From JBHGAV01 sp041946685 (GTDB lineage Bacteria; Acidobacteriota; Terriglobia; Bryobacterales; Bryobacteraceae): a stretch of DNA of 64,000 nt. Made by a program: the position numbers and the translations under genes. Of the stretch, positions 50,940-60,401 are shown in pieces. The notes under the pieces are model-generated. The model did not search any database. It worked only from the letters and a program-made list of their open reading frames with translations, and was not told where the DNA came from. How positions within the stretch are numbered: position 1 is the first letter of the stretch; every line of letters starts with the position of its first letter. Where the stretch lies: assembly GCA_041946685.1 (NCBI GenBank), contig JBHGAV010000012.1:1-64000 (forward strand), in the 5' to 3' direction.

Positions 50940-50968
50940 TATATAAAGTGGTTCGCGACGAAAGTCAA
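50940..50968 (-). promoter_or_regulatory. Strong minus-strand promoter of the mini-gene
   Basis: On the minus strand TTGACT (plus positions 50963-50968), a 17-base spacer and TATATA (50940-50945). The predicted transcription start near 50933 gives a leader of about 55 bases to ATG 50878. Confidence 0.7.
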
Positions 50969-51063
50969 GAGAAAAATGCACGGGACCTTGCTTTTGTCTC
51001 CGGCCTCCGGATCGCTTCCGGGCTCAAAAAACGCCGTCCTGGAAAATTGTTTTAATAGAAAGC

Positions 51064-51759
51064 ATGGATCCGGGACGCGGCCGGCGGTTCTCTCGCGCTC
51101 ATCGCCGGCGGATCTTCCTGCTCATTGCGGTCGTCGCGTTGTCGGCAGCGTGCGCTAAGAAGAAGCCAGCTCGCGCGCCCCTTCCGCCCGTGCCCGGAAT
51201 GGCGGAGGAGGGCATCGCGAGTTGGTATGGCTACCCGTACCACGGCAGGCGCGCGGCAAACGGCGAGGTCTATGACATGGAGAAACTGACCGCTGCCCAT
51301 CGCACCCTCCCCTTCGGCACGTGGGTCGATGTGGAGAACCTGGCCAATGGCCGTAAGGTCCAGGTCCGTATCACGGACCGCGGTCCGTTCGTGGAGGGCC
51401 GCATCATCGATCTCTCTCGCGCGGCGGCGCGCCAGATCGAGATGATAGGTCCTGGCATTGTGAGAGTCCGCCTCGTGGTGATCGAGCCGCCGCCCGGACT
51501 CGCTCCGGCGGAACGCTACGGGGTGCAGGTCGGCGCTTTTCAGAACCGCGACAATGCGGAGCGGCTGGCCGATTCGCTTCGCAAGAGCTATCCCGAGTGC
51601 CGGCTCATCCGGAGGGAGAGCTCTTCTCCTCCATGGCGGGTCCTGGTCGGATCGGAGCCTTCGCCGGAAGCCGCGTCCGAGTTGGCGCGTCAACTGCGGC
51701 GTGAATTCGGCTCGGCCTTTGTGGTGCGCCTGGATGAACGGGCCGCGGATGGTCTATAA
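51064..51759 (+). CDS. rlpA: Septal ring lytic transglycosylase RlpA-family lipoprotein
   Basis: A 231-residue lipoprotein. The signal segment IFLLIAVVALSAAC ends in the lipobox cysteine C30. A double-psi beta-barrel domain follows (about 50-130: GIASWYGYPYHGRRAANGEV, LPFGTWVDVENLANGRKVQV, ITDRGPF, RIIDLSRAAA), then a C-terminal SPOR domain (about 150-225: YGVQVGAFQNRDNAERLADS). RlpA cleaves peptidoglycan strands lacking stem peptides at the division septum. The final base run contains a TATAAT box (51755-51760) used by the next gene. Confidence 0.92.
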   Translation: MDPGRGRRFSRAHRRRIFLLIAVVALSAACAKKKPARAPLPPVPGMAEEGIASWYGYPYHGRRAANGEVYDMEKLTAAHRTLPFGTWVDVENLANGRKVQVRITDRGPFVEGRIIDLSRAAARQIEMIGPGIVRVRLVVIEPPPGLAPAERYGVQVGAFQNRDNAERLADSLRKSYPECRLIRRESSSPPWRVLVGSEPSPEAASELARQLRREFGSAFVVRLDERAADGL

Positions 51760-51760
51760 T
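51755..51760 (+). promoter_or_regulatory. -10 box spanning the rlpA stop
   Basis: A perfect TATAAT overlapping the rlpA TAA and ending 10 bases before GTG 51771, giving a predicted leader of only a few bases for the activator gene. Confidence 0.4.
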
Positions 51761-51770
51761 CCCTCTAACG

Positions 51771-52760
51771 GTGCTCGTTGATCCTGCGGACTCCCCGCCC
51801 GTCCTGGTGGGACAGTCTCCCCGGATCCGTCAGATCCTCCAACTCATCCAGAAACTTGGGCGGTCGAAGACGCCAGTGCTCATCCTCGGCGAAACCGGCA
51901 CGGGCAAGGAGGTTGTCGCGCGTGCCGTCCACGCCGCGGCGAACGGCGGACCGTTCGTTCCCATTGACTGTTCCGCCCTGGTGGGGCCCCTCATTGAGAG
52001 TGAGCTCTTCGGCCACGCCCGCGGGGCCTTCACCGGCGCTGCGGGCGCGAAGACCGGCCTGGTGGAGATCGCCAACGGCGGCACCGCTTTCTTCGACGAG
52101 ATCGGTGAGCTGAGCCCGGACCTGCAAGCCAAGCTGCTGCGGCTGATCCAGGAGAAGGAGTTCCGCCCGGTGGGCTCAGTCGAGCGGCGCAAGGCCGACT
52201 TCCGGGTGATCGCGGCCACCAACCGCGATCTGGCCAGGGAAGCGGAAAAGGGCGCCTTCCGCCGCGACCTTTACTACCGGCTCAACGTCGTGACCTTGCG
52301 CCTGCCGCCGCTTAGGGAGAGGAAAGAAGACATCAAAGGACTGGTGGACCACTTCCTGGCCCGATACGGGAACCGGCACGTGATCACGCACGAATGCCTG
52401 GACGCCATGCTGGCCTACGACTGGCCAGGCAACGTGCGCGAACTGGAGAATTGCATCCAGCGCATGGTGGCGATCAATTCCGGGCCGCTTCTGCACACTG
52501 CGGATCTGCCGAGTTCACTGCAGAACAACTTGGAGGCCCGCAAGGCGGCGCGGCTCTCGGCGGCCGCCGTGGCAGCTCCTGCGGCCGCCACGGGCGATTA
52601 CGTCCAAATGCCCCTGTTCTCCCTGACCGACATGGAGCGCGAGGCGATCGTCCGCGCATTGGAGTACACCAAGGGGGACAGAGTGCTGGCGGCTCAGTTG
52701 CTGGGGATCGGACGGACAACGCTGTATCGCAAGCTGAAGGAATACCAGCTCACAGGTTGA
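51771..52760 (+). CDS. Sigma-54-dependent transcriptional activator without receiver domain
   Basis: A 329-residue AAA+ bacterial enhancer-binding protein. It has Walker A GETGTGKE (40-47), the sigma-54-contacting GAFTGA loop (85-90), Walker B AFFDEIGEL, a KADFRVIAATNRDL sensor, DYWPG-type DWPGNVRELENCI and a C-terminal Fis-type helix-turn-helix (DRVLAAQLLGIGRTTLYRKL). The usual N-terminal response-regulator or sensing domain is missing; it starts within about 12 residues of the AAA+ core, like PspF. Its activity is therefore probably controlled by a partner protein. Start is GTG 51771, near-leaderless. Confidence 0.92.
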   Translation: MLVDPADSPPVLVGQSPRIRQILQLIQKLGRSKTPVLILGETGTGKEVVARAVHAAANGGPFVPIDCSALVGPLIESELFGHARGAFTGAAGAKTGLVEIANGGTAFFDEIGELSPDLQAKLLRLIQEKEFRPVGSVERRKADFRVIAATNRDLAREAEKGAFRRDLYYRLNVVTLRLPPLRERKEDIKGLVDHFLARYGNRHVITHECLDAMLAYDWPGNVRELENCIQRMVAINSGPLLHTADLPSSLQNNLEARKAARLSAAAVAAPAAATGDYVQMPLFSLTDMEREAIVRALEYTKGDRVLAAQLLGIGRTTLYRKLKEYQLTG

Positions 52761-52770
52761 GAAGAGCGGC

Positions 52771-52804
52771 GGCCGGAAGGGAACAGGGCAGCGGCCTTCC
52801 GGTC
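52771..52804. terminator. Bidirectional terminator hairpin
   Basis: GGCCGGAAGG (52771-52780) pairs with CCTTCCGGTC (52795-52804), 10 bp with one G-U pair, around a 14-base loop. It lies between the activator stop and the convergent hypothetical gene. Confidence 0.4.
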
Positions 52805-53114
52805 AAGCGTGAGCTTCGTCGTCAACGGCGATCTTGAGGGCCTTGAGAAACTTCTGGTCCTGCGAGGTCCACTTGATTTTGGCGGCCCGGAACTCGATGC
52901 CGGGGGCCGCCGCAGCCGATTCGCCTTCAGGATCCACGTCGGAATCGTCGGCTTCGCATTTATTGAAGCCTATGGTGGCCTCCAGCACCAGAAAGACCTC
53001 GTAGCCCGCGCGCTTGATCTCGCTGATGGCGCCCGAGATGCGCTCGGACTCGGAGAGGGACTCGTTTATCGCGTTCCCCAGTTCCTGCATCATGTCCTTT
53101 AGATGCTCTTCCAC
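52803..53114 (-). CDS. Small hypothetical protein, 103 aa
   Basis: An unrecognised acidic-to-mixed protein starting at GTG 53114 (MEEHLKDMMQELGNAINESL), with GGAGGG eight bases upstream and a TATCCT box further up. A helical N-terminal half is followed by ATIGFNKCEADDSDVDPEGE and a conserved-looking IKWTSQDQKFLKALKI at the C-terminus. It may be a small regulator partner; no family identified. Confidence 0.65.
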   Translation of the reverse strand: MEEHLKDMMQELGNAINESLSESERISGAISEIKRAGYEVFLVLEATIGFNKCEADDSDVDPEGESAAAAPGIEFRAAKIKWTSQDQKFLKALKIAVDDEAHA

Positions 53115-53253
53115 GGTTTGCCCTCCTTCAGGATACCATTCTTCTCACTGTCCGCCCGCCCGCGGCGGGAGGGGGAGGAACGGATCGGCCTCGCGCTCTC
53201 TGTACTCATCGGCTGCGGGCCCCCCATCTGTTAGGATGAGAAGTCGCGGGGCT

Positions 53254-53517
53254 ATGGCCAACATCGTAGGGAATTTCGTCCGTCACGTTCTTCCACAGAT
53301 TCTTAAGCCGATCCGGGCCCTGTGGAACGAGGTGATCGGCTTCGTCTTTCTGTCGCTGGCCGCGGTCCCCGTGCCTCGTACCATCCGTCACTGGCAGGAG
53401 TATAGCGAAACGGGTCAGGGCCTGTCCCGCATCGTGCTGTCCGGCATCTTTATTACGATGATGGCGGCGTTCGGCATTCATTCGTTTCTTCGCGCCCGCA
53501 AGATCTCCCGGTCCTAA
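53254..53517 (+). CDS. Small membrane protein, 87 aa
   Basis: A short protein from ATG 53254 (MANIVGNFVRHVLPQIL) with two hydrophobic segments (WNEVIGFVFLSLAAVPVPRT and IVLSGIFITMMAAFGIHSFL) and a basic C-terminus. A longer upstream frame is excluded because it runs through the divergent gene. A TAGGAT box lies at 53232-53237. It ends five bases before trmFO, so it probably heads that operon. Function unknown. Confidence 0.65.
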   Translation: MANIVGNFVRHVLPQILKPIRALWNEVIGFVFLSLAAVPVPRTIRHWQEYSETGQGLSRIVLSGIFITMMAAFGIHSFLRARKISRS

Positions 53518-53521
53518 CCGC

Positions 53522-54850
53522 GTGGCATCGGAAGTCATTCACATTTTGGGAGGCGGCCTGGCCGGGTCGGAGGCTGCCTGGCAGGCCGCCGCCGCTGGCC
53601 TGAGCGTGGTGGTCCACGAGATGAGGCCCAATCGCACCACGCCCGCCCACAAGACCGGCTCGCTGGCGGAACTGGTGTGCAGCAACTCCCTGAAGAGCGA
53701 GCGGGAATACTCTGCGCCCTGGCTGCTGAAGCGGGAGCTTCGCCGGCTTGGCAGCCTGCTGCTCGATGTGGCCGCCGAGACGCGGGTTCCGGCGGGGCAT
53801 GCGCTTACGGTTGACCGGGAGCTGTTCTCCCGCGCCGTTACCGAACGCATCCAATCCAGTCCAAGGATCGAGGTCCGGCGCGAAGAAGCCGCCGCAGTGC
53901 CACGAGACGGAATCGTGGTGGTGGCGACGGGCCCGCTGACCAGCGAGCCGCTGGCCGGGGACCTGGCAACGCTCCTCGGCTCGGAGCGGCTCTACTTCTA
54001 CGACAGCATCAGTCCAATCGTCGATGCCGATTCCATCGATTGTTCGATCGCATTTCGTGCTTCCCGCTACGGCCGCTCTCTTGACGACAGCGCCGATTAT
54101 CTGAACTGCCCGCTTGACCGCGAGCAGTATGATCGTTTCGTGAAGGCGCTGCTTGAGGCGCGGCGCCACCAGGCGCACATCCCCGGCGATGTGCCCTACT
54201 TCGAGGCCTGCCTTCCCATCGAGGAGTTGGCCCGCCGCGGTCATGATACGCTGCGGTTCGGCCCCATGAAGCCCGTCGGCCTCATCGACCCGGCGACGGG
54301 CCGCCGCCCGCACGCCGTGGTACAACTCCGGCAGGAGGACTTGCGCGCCTCGAGCTACAACCTGGTGGGCTTCCAGACGACCCTGACCTATCCCGAGCAA
54401 GACCGCGTGTTTCGTCTCATACCGGGCCTGGAGAGGGCCGAGTTCCTGCGTTACGGACAGGCGCACCGAAACACGTACATCAATGCCCCGGCGGTGCTTG
54501 ATGCCACGCTGGAGATGAGGCACAGGCCGGGGGTCTTCTTTGCGGGGCAGATTTCGGGTGTCGAGGGCTACATCGAGGCCATCGCGACCGGACTACTCGC
54601 CGGGAGAGGCGCTGCGGCAAGAGCGAGAGGGGAGCGTCCGACGCCGTTGCCGCGGGCCACGGCCCTCGGTTCCCTCTGCGTCTACATCTCCTCGGCGGCG
54701 CCAAGCGGCTACCAGCCGGCCAATATGACCTTCGACTTGATGGCGCCGCTTGATCCCGAGACTGCGGCGAGACTGCGCCGCGACAAACACGCGCGTCACG
54801 CCGAGTTCTGCCGTCGTGCGCTCCGCGCTCTGGAGGAACACCTTGCCTGA
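53522..54850 (+). CDS. trmFO: tRNA (uracil-54)-methyltransferase TrmFO
   Basis: A 442-residue FAD- and folate-dependent enzyme that makes ribothymidine at position 54 of tRNA. It has an FAD loop IHILGGGLAGSEAAWQAAAA, MRPNRTTPAHKTGSLAELVC with the family CSNSLKS motif, and FFAGQISGVEGYIEAIATG near the C-terminus. The start is GTG 53522. It overlaps the start of the xer gene by eight bases, and the TrmFO-XerC pairing is a common gene order. Confidence 0.97.
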   Translation: MASEVIHILGGGLAGSEAAWQAAAAGLSVVVHEMRPNRTTPAHKTGSLAELVCSNSLKSEREYSAPWLLKRELRRLGSLLLDVAAETRVPAGHALTVDRELFSRAVTERIQSSPRIEVRREEAAAVPRDGIVVVATGPLTSEPLAGDLATLLGSERLYFYDSISPIVDADSIDCSIAFRASRYGRSLDDSADYLNCPLDREQYDRFVKALLEARRHQAHIPGDVPYFEACLPIEELARRGHDTLRFGPMKPVGLIDPATGRRPHAVVQLRQEDLRASSYNLVGFQTTLTYPEQDRVFRLIPGLERAEFLRYGQAHRNTYINAPAVLDATLEMRHRPGVFFAGQISGVEGYIEAIATGLLAGRGAAARARGERPTPLPRATALGSLCVYISSAAPSGYQPANMTFDLMAPLDPETAARLRRDKHARHAEFCRRALRALEEHLA

Positions 54851-55736
54851 CTTGCGGGAGCAGATGGAACGGTTTCTCGATTCACGCCGCCGCGAGAACG
54901 TTTCCGAGCACACCGTGCGGGCGTACGCCGCGGATCTGCGGCAATTCCTGGACTTCGCCGTCGCCCAGCGCGGCTCGGCTCCTCGCGCGGACCAGGTCGA
55001 CCTGCTGTTGCTGCGCGCCTGGCTGGCCGACCTCTACCACAGGGGGCTGAGCCCCGTCTCAACGCGACGCAAGGTTGCCGCTCTCCGCTCTTTCCTTGGG
55101 TTTCTGGTCCATCAGGGAGACCTCGAGCTCAACTCCGCGCGTTTTCTCGGCACGCCCAAGGCTCCCAAGACAATTCCGCGGGTGATGACCGCGGAGCAGG
55201 CCTGCAATTTGCTCGACGCGGCGCCGGCGCGGACCGAGCGGCGCAACGTGACACGCGACGCGGCCATTCTGGAGCTCCTCTACGGCTGCGGTCTCAGGGT
55301 CAGTGAGCTTTGCCGTCTCAACCTGGAGGATGTCGACACCACCGAACGCTGGCTTCGGGTCAAGGGCAAAGGGCGCAAGCAGCGCCAGGTGCCATTCCCT
55401 TCCAAGGCCGCTGGCGCGCTCGAACGTTACTTGGCCGAGCGCCGGCCTCAGCCCGGTGAGCAGGCTGTCTTCCTGAACCGCTGGGGGGCCCGGCTCACCG
55501 ACCGATCCGTCAGAAACCTGGTGAAGTTCTACGCCACGCTTCTGGCGGGCGACTCCTCCATCCACCCCCACAGTTTCCGCCATGCCTACGCCACGCACCT
55601 TCTGAGCGACGGGGCCGATCTCCGCTCGATCCAAGAACTTCTGGGCCACGCCCGGCTCTCGACGACCCAACAGTACACCAAGGTCTCTCTGGCCGACCTG
55701 ATGAGTGTATACGATAAGAGCCATCCTAAGGCGTGA
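54843..55736 (+). CDS. xerC: Tyrosine recombinase XerC/XerD type
   Basis: A 297-residue site-specific recombinase that resolves chromosome dimers at dif. The start is TTG 54843 with GGAGG six bases upstream, inside the trmFO tail. The N-terminal SAM-like domain has VSEHTVRAYAADLRQFLDFA. Catalytic residues are visible in GCGLRVSELC (Arg), VKGKGRKQRQVP (Lys), HPHSFRHAYATHLL (His-x-x-Arg), LGHARLSTTQQYTKV (His and Tyr). XerC versus XerD cannot be settled; the trmFO neighbour favours XerC. No dif site seen nearby. Confidence 0.92.
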   Translation: MPDLREQMERFLDSRRRENVSEHTVRAYAADLRQFLDFAVAQRGSAPRADQVDLLLLRAWLADLYHRGLSPVSTRRKVAALRSFLGFLVHQGDLELNSARFLGTPKAPKTIPRVMTAEQACNLLDAAPARTERRNVTRDAAILELLYGCGLRVSELCRLNLEDVDTTERWLRVKGKGRKQRQVPFPSKAAGALERYLAERRPQPGEQAVFLNRWGARLTDRSVRNLVKFYATLLAGDSSIHPHSFRHAYATHLLSDGADLRSIQELLGHARLSTTQQYTKVSLADLMSVYDKSHPKA

Positions 55737-55741
55737 GCATA

Positions 55742-55771
55742 CTTGACAATGCTACACTAAAGATTAATAAT
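55742..55771 (+). promoter_or_regulatory. dnaK promoter with HAIR-like HspR operator
   Basis: TTGACA at 55743-55748 and a -10 within 55765-55771 (TAATAAT, spacer 16-17). Overlapping the -35 is CTTGACA-N7-ACTAAAG (55742-55762), which matches the HspR operator CTTGAGT-N7-ACTCAAG at 11 of 14 arm positions, with the exact 7-base spacer. The hspR gene ends the same operon, so negative autoregulation is the likely arrangement. Confidence 0.6.
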
Positions 55772-55800
55772 AGAATTGTGCTAAGGAGGATGTCGCAAGT

Positions 55801-57711
<1,911 letters not shown>

Positions 57712-57721
57712 CTGGTAGTCT

Positions 57722-57754
57722 GCGGCGCATGGGAGACGTTCTCCCATGTGCCGC
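57722..57754 (+). other. 15-bp stem-loop between dnaK and dnaJ
   Basis: Arms 57722-57736 (GCGGCGCATGGGAGA) and 57740-57754 (TCTCCCATGTGCCGC) pair over 15 bp with a single G-U pair and a 3-base loop. It lies 10 bases after the dnaK stop and 15 before dnaJ ATG 57770, with no T-run. It could protect or partially attenuate the message and so set the DnaK:DnaJ ratio; this role is inference. Confidence 0.6.
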
Positions 57755-57769
57755 GGCCGAGTGCTCAAG

Positions 57770-58927
57770 ATGGCGAACCCGGACTACTACAAGACCCTTG
57801 GGGTTCCACGCGGCGCCAAGGCCGACGAGATTCGCAAGGCCTACCGGCGCCTGGCGCGCAAGTACCATCCCGACGTGAATCCCGGGGACAAGGCCGCGGA
57901 GGAACGCTTCAAGAGCATGCAGGAAGCCTACGATGTTCTGAGCGATCCCAAGAAGAGGCAGATGTACGACCAGTACGGCTTCTACTCGGCCACTGGCTTT
58001 CCCCCGGGGGGTGAGGCCCCTCGCCAGGGCCCCGAGATGGGCTTTGGCGGCTTCGACTTCTCGGACTTCTTCTCGCAGGCCACCGGCGGCGGCCGCGCGA
58101 CAGGCGCCGGCTCGGGACGGTTTGGGGACATCTTCAGCCAGTTCTTCGGCCGCGGCGGCGGCCCCGAGAAGCCGCCCCGGAGGGAGAAGGGCGCCGACCT
58201 GGAGTATGCCGTCAACATCGACTTCTGGCAGTCGATCCGCGGCGCCCAGCTTCCCCTGAGCATCACGCACTTTGAGGGCTGTAGCGCCTGCGGAGGGTCC
58301 GGCCGGCAGGGCGGGCACTCCGCCGTTTGTCCGGAGTGCAACGGGACCGGCCAGGTCACACAGACGGCGGGCGCCATGCGTTTCAGCCTATCGTGTCCGC
58401 GCTGCGGCGGAGAGGGACGGCTCAAGAACATCTGCCCCGCCTGTCACGGGGAGGGACGCGTGTCCCGGATCGAGACCGTCGAAGTGCGCATCCCACCAGG
58501 GGTACAAACCGGAGCTCGGCTGAGGGTTCCCGGAAAGGGGAACGCCGGGACTCAGGGTGCGCCGTCCGGCGACCTTTACATCACCATCCGAGCCGAGCCT
58601 CACTCCTTTTTCGGGCGCGAGGGCGACAACATCACAGTCCAGGTGCCGATTACAGTCGCCGAGGCGGGGCTGGGAGCGAAGATCGAAGTGCCGACGATTG
58701 ACGGCCGGGCGCTGCTCAAGATCCCCATGGGCACGCAGACCGGTCAGAAGTTCCGCCTGCGCGAGAAGGGTGTGCTCAATTCGCGCACCGGTGTGCGTGG
58801 CGACCAGATCGTGGAAGTGCTGGTGCAGGCGCCCCGGGTGCGGGACGAGCGAACCAAGGAGTTGTTGCGGGAGCTGGCTCAGCTCAATACCGAGGATCCC
58901 CGCAGTGAGATTTGGTCAAAGGTTTAG
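57770..58927 (+). CDS. dnaJ: DnaJ-class co-chaperone
   Basis: A 385-residue Hsp40. J-domain at 1-70 with HPD at 33-35 (KYHPDVNPGDKAAEERFKSM), then a Gly/Phe-rich region with FGGFDFSDFFSQ, four zinc-finger repeats (CSACGGSG, CPECNGTG, CPRCGGEG, CPACHGEG) and the C-terminal substrate domains (IPPGVQTGARLRVPGKGN). Start taken at ATG 57770; an earlier in-frame ATG at 57746 lies inside the hairpin. It delivers substrates to DnaK and stimulates its ATPase. The MerR-type gene follows after three bases. Confidence 0.95.
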   Translation: MANPDYYKTLGVPRGAKADEIRKAYRRLARKYHPDVNPGDKAAEERFKSMQEAYDVLSDPKKRQMYDQYGFYSATGFPPGGEAPRQGPEMGFGGFDFSDFFSQATGGGRATGAGSGRFGDIFSQFFGRGGGPEKPPRREKGADLEYAVNIDFWQSIRGAQLPLSITHFEGCSACGGSGRQGGHSAVCPECNGTGQVTQTAGAMRFSLSCPRCGGEGRLKNICPACHGEGRVSRIETVEVRIPPGVQTGARLRVPGKGNAGTQGAPSGDLYITIRAEPHSFFGREGDNITVQVPITVAEAGLGAKIEVPTIDGRALLKIPMGTQTGQKFRLREKGVLNSRTGVRGDQIVEVLVQAPRVRDERTKELLRELAQLNTEDPRSEIWSKV

Positions 58928-58930
58928 CCC

Positions 58931-59341
58931 ATGCCCAGAACACGTTCCAAGGCGGCCTACATGATTTCGGCGGTGGCTGAACGCTACGAGGTCCACCCGC
59001 AGACGTTGCGGCTCTATGAGAGGGAAGGGTTGCTCAAACCCTCCCGGAGCGAAGGCAATACCCGGCTCTACACCGACGGCGATCTGGAGCGGTTGGAAGT
59101 CATCCTGCAATTGACCCGTGAGCTGGGAGTGAATTTGGCCGGAGTCGAGATCATCCTGAACATGCGCGAGAAGATGTCCGCCATGCAGCAGCAGATCGAG
59201 GAGTTCATCCGCACGCTCAATCGCGAGATGGCCACCCGCCTTCGGCCTTCCGAACAGCGGGCGGAAACCAGCCTGATCCCCGTTGTCAGGGCAGCGCCGC
59301 AGATCGCCGAACGTGCTTCGAGGAAAAAGCCTTCCCGGTAG
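58931..59341 (+). CDS. hspR: MerR-family heat-shock repressor HspR
   Basis: A 136-residue MerR-type regulator. The N-terminal helix-turn-helix is MISAVAERYEVHPQTLRLYE followed by RSEGNTRLYTDGDLERL, typical of HspR rather than metal-sensing MerR. A coiled-coil region follows (IILNMREKMSAMQQQIEEFI), then a basic tail. It lies three bases after dnaJ. In actinobacteria HspR represses dnaK through HAIR operators with DnaK as co-repressor. The HAIR-like site at 55742-55762 supports the same circuit here. Confidence 0.92.
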   Translation: MPRTRSKAAYMISAVAERYEVHPQTLRLYEREGLLKPSRSEGNTRLYTDGDLERLEVILQLTRELGVNLAGVEIILNMREKMSAMQQQIEEFIRTLNREMATRLRPSEQRAETSLIPVVRAAPQIAERASRKKPSR

Positions 59342-59353
59342 ACTACCGGCAGG

Positions 59354-59983
59354 TTAGCGCAGGATTTGCACGACTTCGCCCGTGGCGGCGTCAACCAGGA
59401 CGGAATAGCCGCTGGTGGCGACCGATTCGCCCCAAATCACCCGCCAGGTCGGGTTGGTTTGCCCTGGGACCAACTCGAGCAGGAAGCTGATCGGCACGTC
59501 GGGATGCTTCTTGGCGTATTCCTCGCCTTTCTTCATCGCCGTCTCATACGCCTTCTCGCTGTCCACCCGTGCCACGTTGATCGGGAACGGCCTCACCTGG
59601 GCCGTCGGTCCGGAATAACCCTCTTGCTGGCCCGCAAAGACTCCCTCGTGGAGATTGCCCTGGGCTTCCACAACCGAAAATGTATAGCTCCGCGCCATTC
59701 TCCCGCTCTCGGATACGAAAGTAGCCTCCCAGGCGCCGGACTTGCCTCCATCGGATTTCACTTCAGAGAGCCGGATGCTGCGGGCGCGCAACAACTGTGC
59801 ATCCGGCGCCCACTGCCGGGCCATGGCATACATTCGATACAGACCGGTGAGGCCGGTGACCGGCTCGGGCGGCTTGACCGCTTCCGCCTTCTTCTCTGCC
59901 GTAGGGGAGGGGCTATCCCCGCACCCGGACAGAACAAATAGGAGTGCAGACACAAATATCGCAACGACTTTGACTACTCGCAT
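59354..59983 (-). CDS. Hypothetical lipoprotein, 209 aa
   Basis: A lipoprotein: MRVVKVVAIFVSALLFVLSG then the lipobox cysteine C21. After a Pro/Glu linker the mature part carries GLTGLYRMYAMARQWAPDAQ, WEATFVSESGRMARSYTFSV and a C-terminal PepSY-like stretch (TWRVIWGESVATSGYSVLVD, TGEVVQI). PepSY-type domains often bind and inhibit proteases or act in envelope binding. It follows the cytochrome c gene on the same strand, 18 bases after its stop, so they may form a unit. Confidence 0.75.
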   Translation of the reverse strand: MRVVKVVAIFVSALLFVLSGCGDSPSPTAEKKAEAVKPPEPVTGLTGLYRMYAMARQWAPDAQLLRARSIRLSEVKSDGGKSGAWEATFVSESGRMARSYTFSVVEAQGNLHEGVFAGQQEGYSGPTAQVRPFPINVARVDSEKAYETAMKKGEEYAKKHPDVPISFLLELVPGQTNPTWRVIWGESVATSGYSVLVDAATGEVVQILR

Positions 59984-60001
59984 AACTACATGATAACAGA
60001 C

Positions 60002-60352
60002 CTACAGAGTCTTGAGGTAAGCGATCAGGTTGTTCTTGTCGGCGGCGCTCAACATCTCCTTGAACTCCGGCATCCCGCTGGTGCCGGCGTCGATGAGGGC
60101 GCGGACGCTCGCTTCATTCAGCGGCTTCCCGTCCGCGAGTTTCGCCCTCTTGAAGAGTCCTTTGAGCCCCGGCCCCAGCTTCTTGGCGGTGCTGTCGGCG
60201 TTGTGGCACACCAGGCACTGAGCGCCAAAGACGGCCTTCCCCTTGGCGGCGTCGCCCGCCTGTGGTTGCTTCGACGGCTGAGCCATGACGGCAAGGGCGC
60301 TCGCCACCGTCACTCCGAGTACGATTGTCAGGTTCCTCAGGTCCTGCTGCAT
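60002..60352 (-). CDS. Small c-type cytochrome
   Basis: A 116-residue class I cytochrome c exported through a signal peptide (MQQDLRNLTIVLGVTVASAL, cleavage near residue 24). Haem binding at C46-C49-H50 (QCLVCH), KLGPGLKGLFKR, and a distal methionine in TSGMPEFKEML. It probably shuttles electrons in the periplasm. The start at ATG 60352 gives a normal signal peptide; a longer frame reaches 60373. It is divergent from the ArsA-like gene across 49 bases. Confidence 0.92.
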   Translation of the reverse strand: MQQDLRNLTIVLGVTVASALAVMAQPSKQPQAGDAAKGKAVFGAQCLVCHNADSTAKKLGPGLKGLFKRAKLADGKPLNEASVRALIDAGTSGMPEFKEMLSAADKNNLIAYLKTL

Positions 60353-60389
60353 GAGTCCAGTGTACCCTGTCACGGCCGCCGCCCGGGTC

Positions 60390-60395
60390 TAGAAT
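60390..60395 (+). promoter_or_regulatory. -10 box before the ArsA-like gene
   Basis: TAGAAT ends six bases before GTG 60402, predicting transcription from the start codon itself. This is the closest such case in the window. Confidence 0.45.
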
Positions 60396-60401
60396 GAGGG
60401 T

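Noticed and set aside
53155..53169. CCCGCC-CGC-GGCGGG hairpin upstream of 53254
   Set aside because: Short, GC-only, without T-run, in a GC-rich gap where such palindromes arise easily.
54843..55736. Integrase of a mobile element
   Set aside because: The neighbours (trmFO, dnaK) are core genes and the protein has the XerC length and motifs; no att-like repeats or cargo seen.
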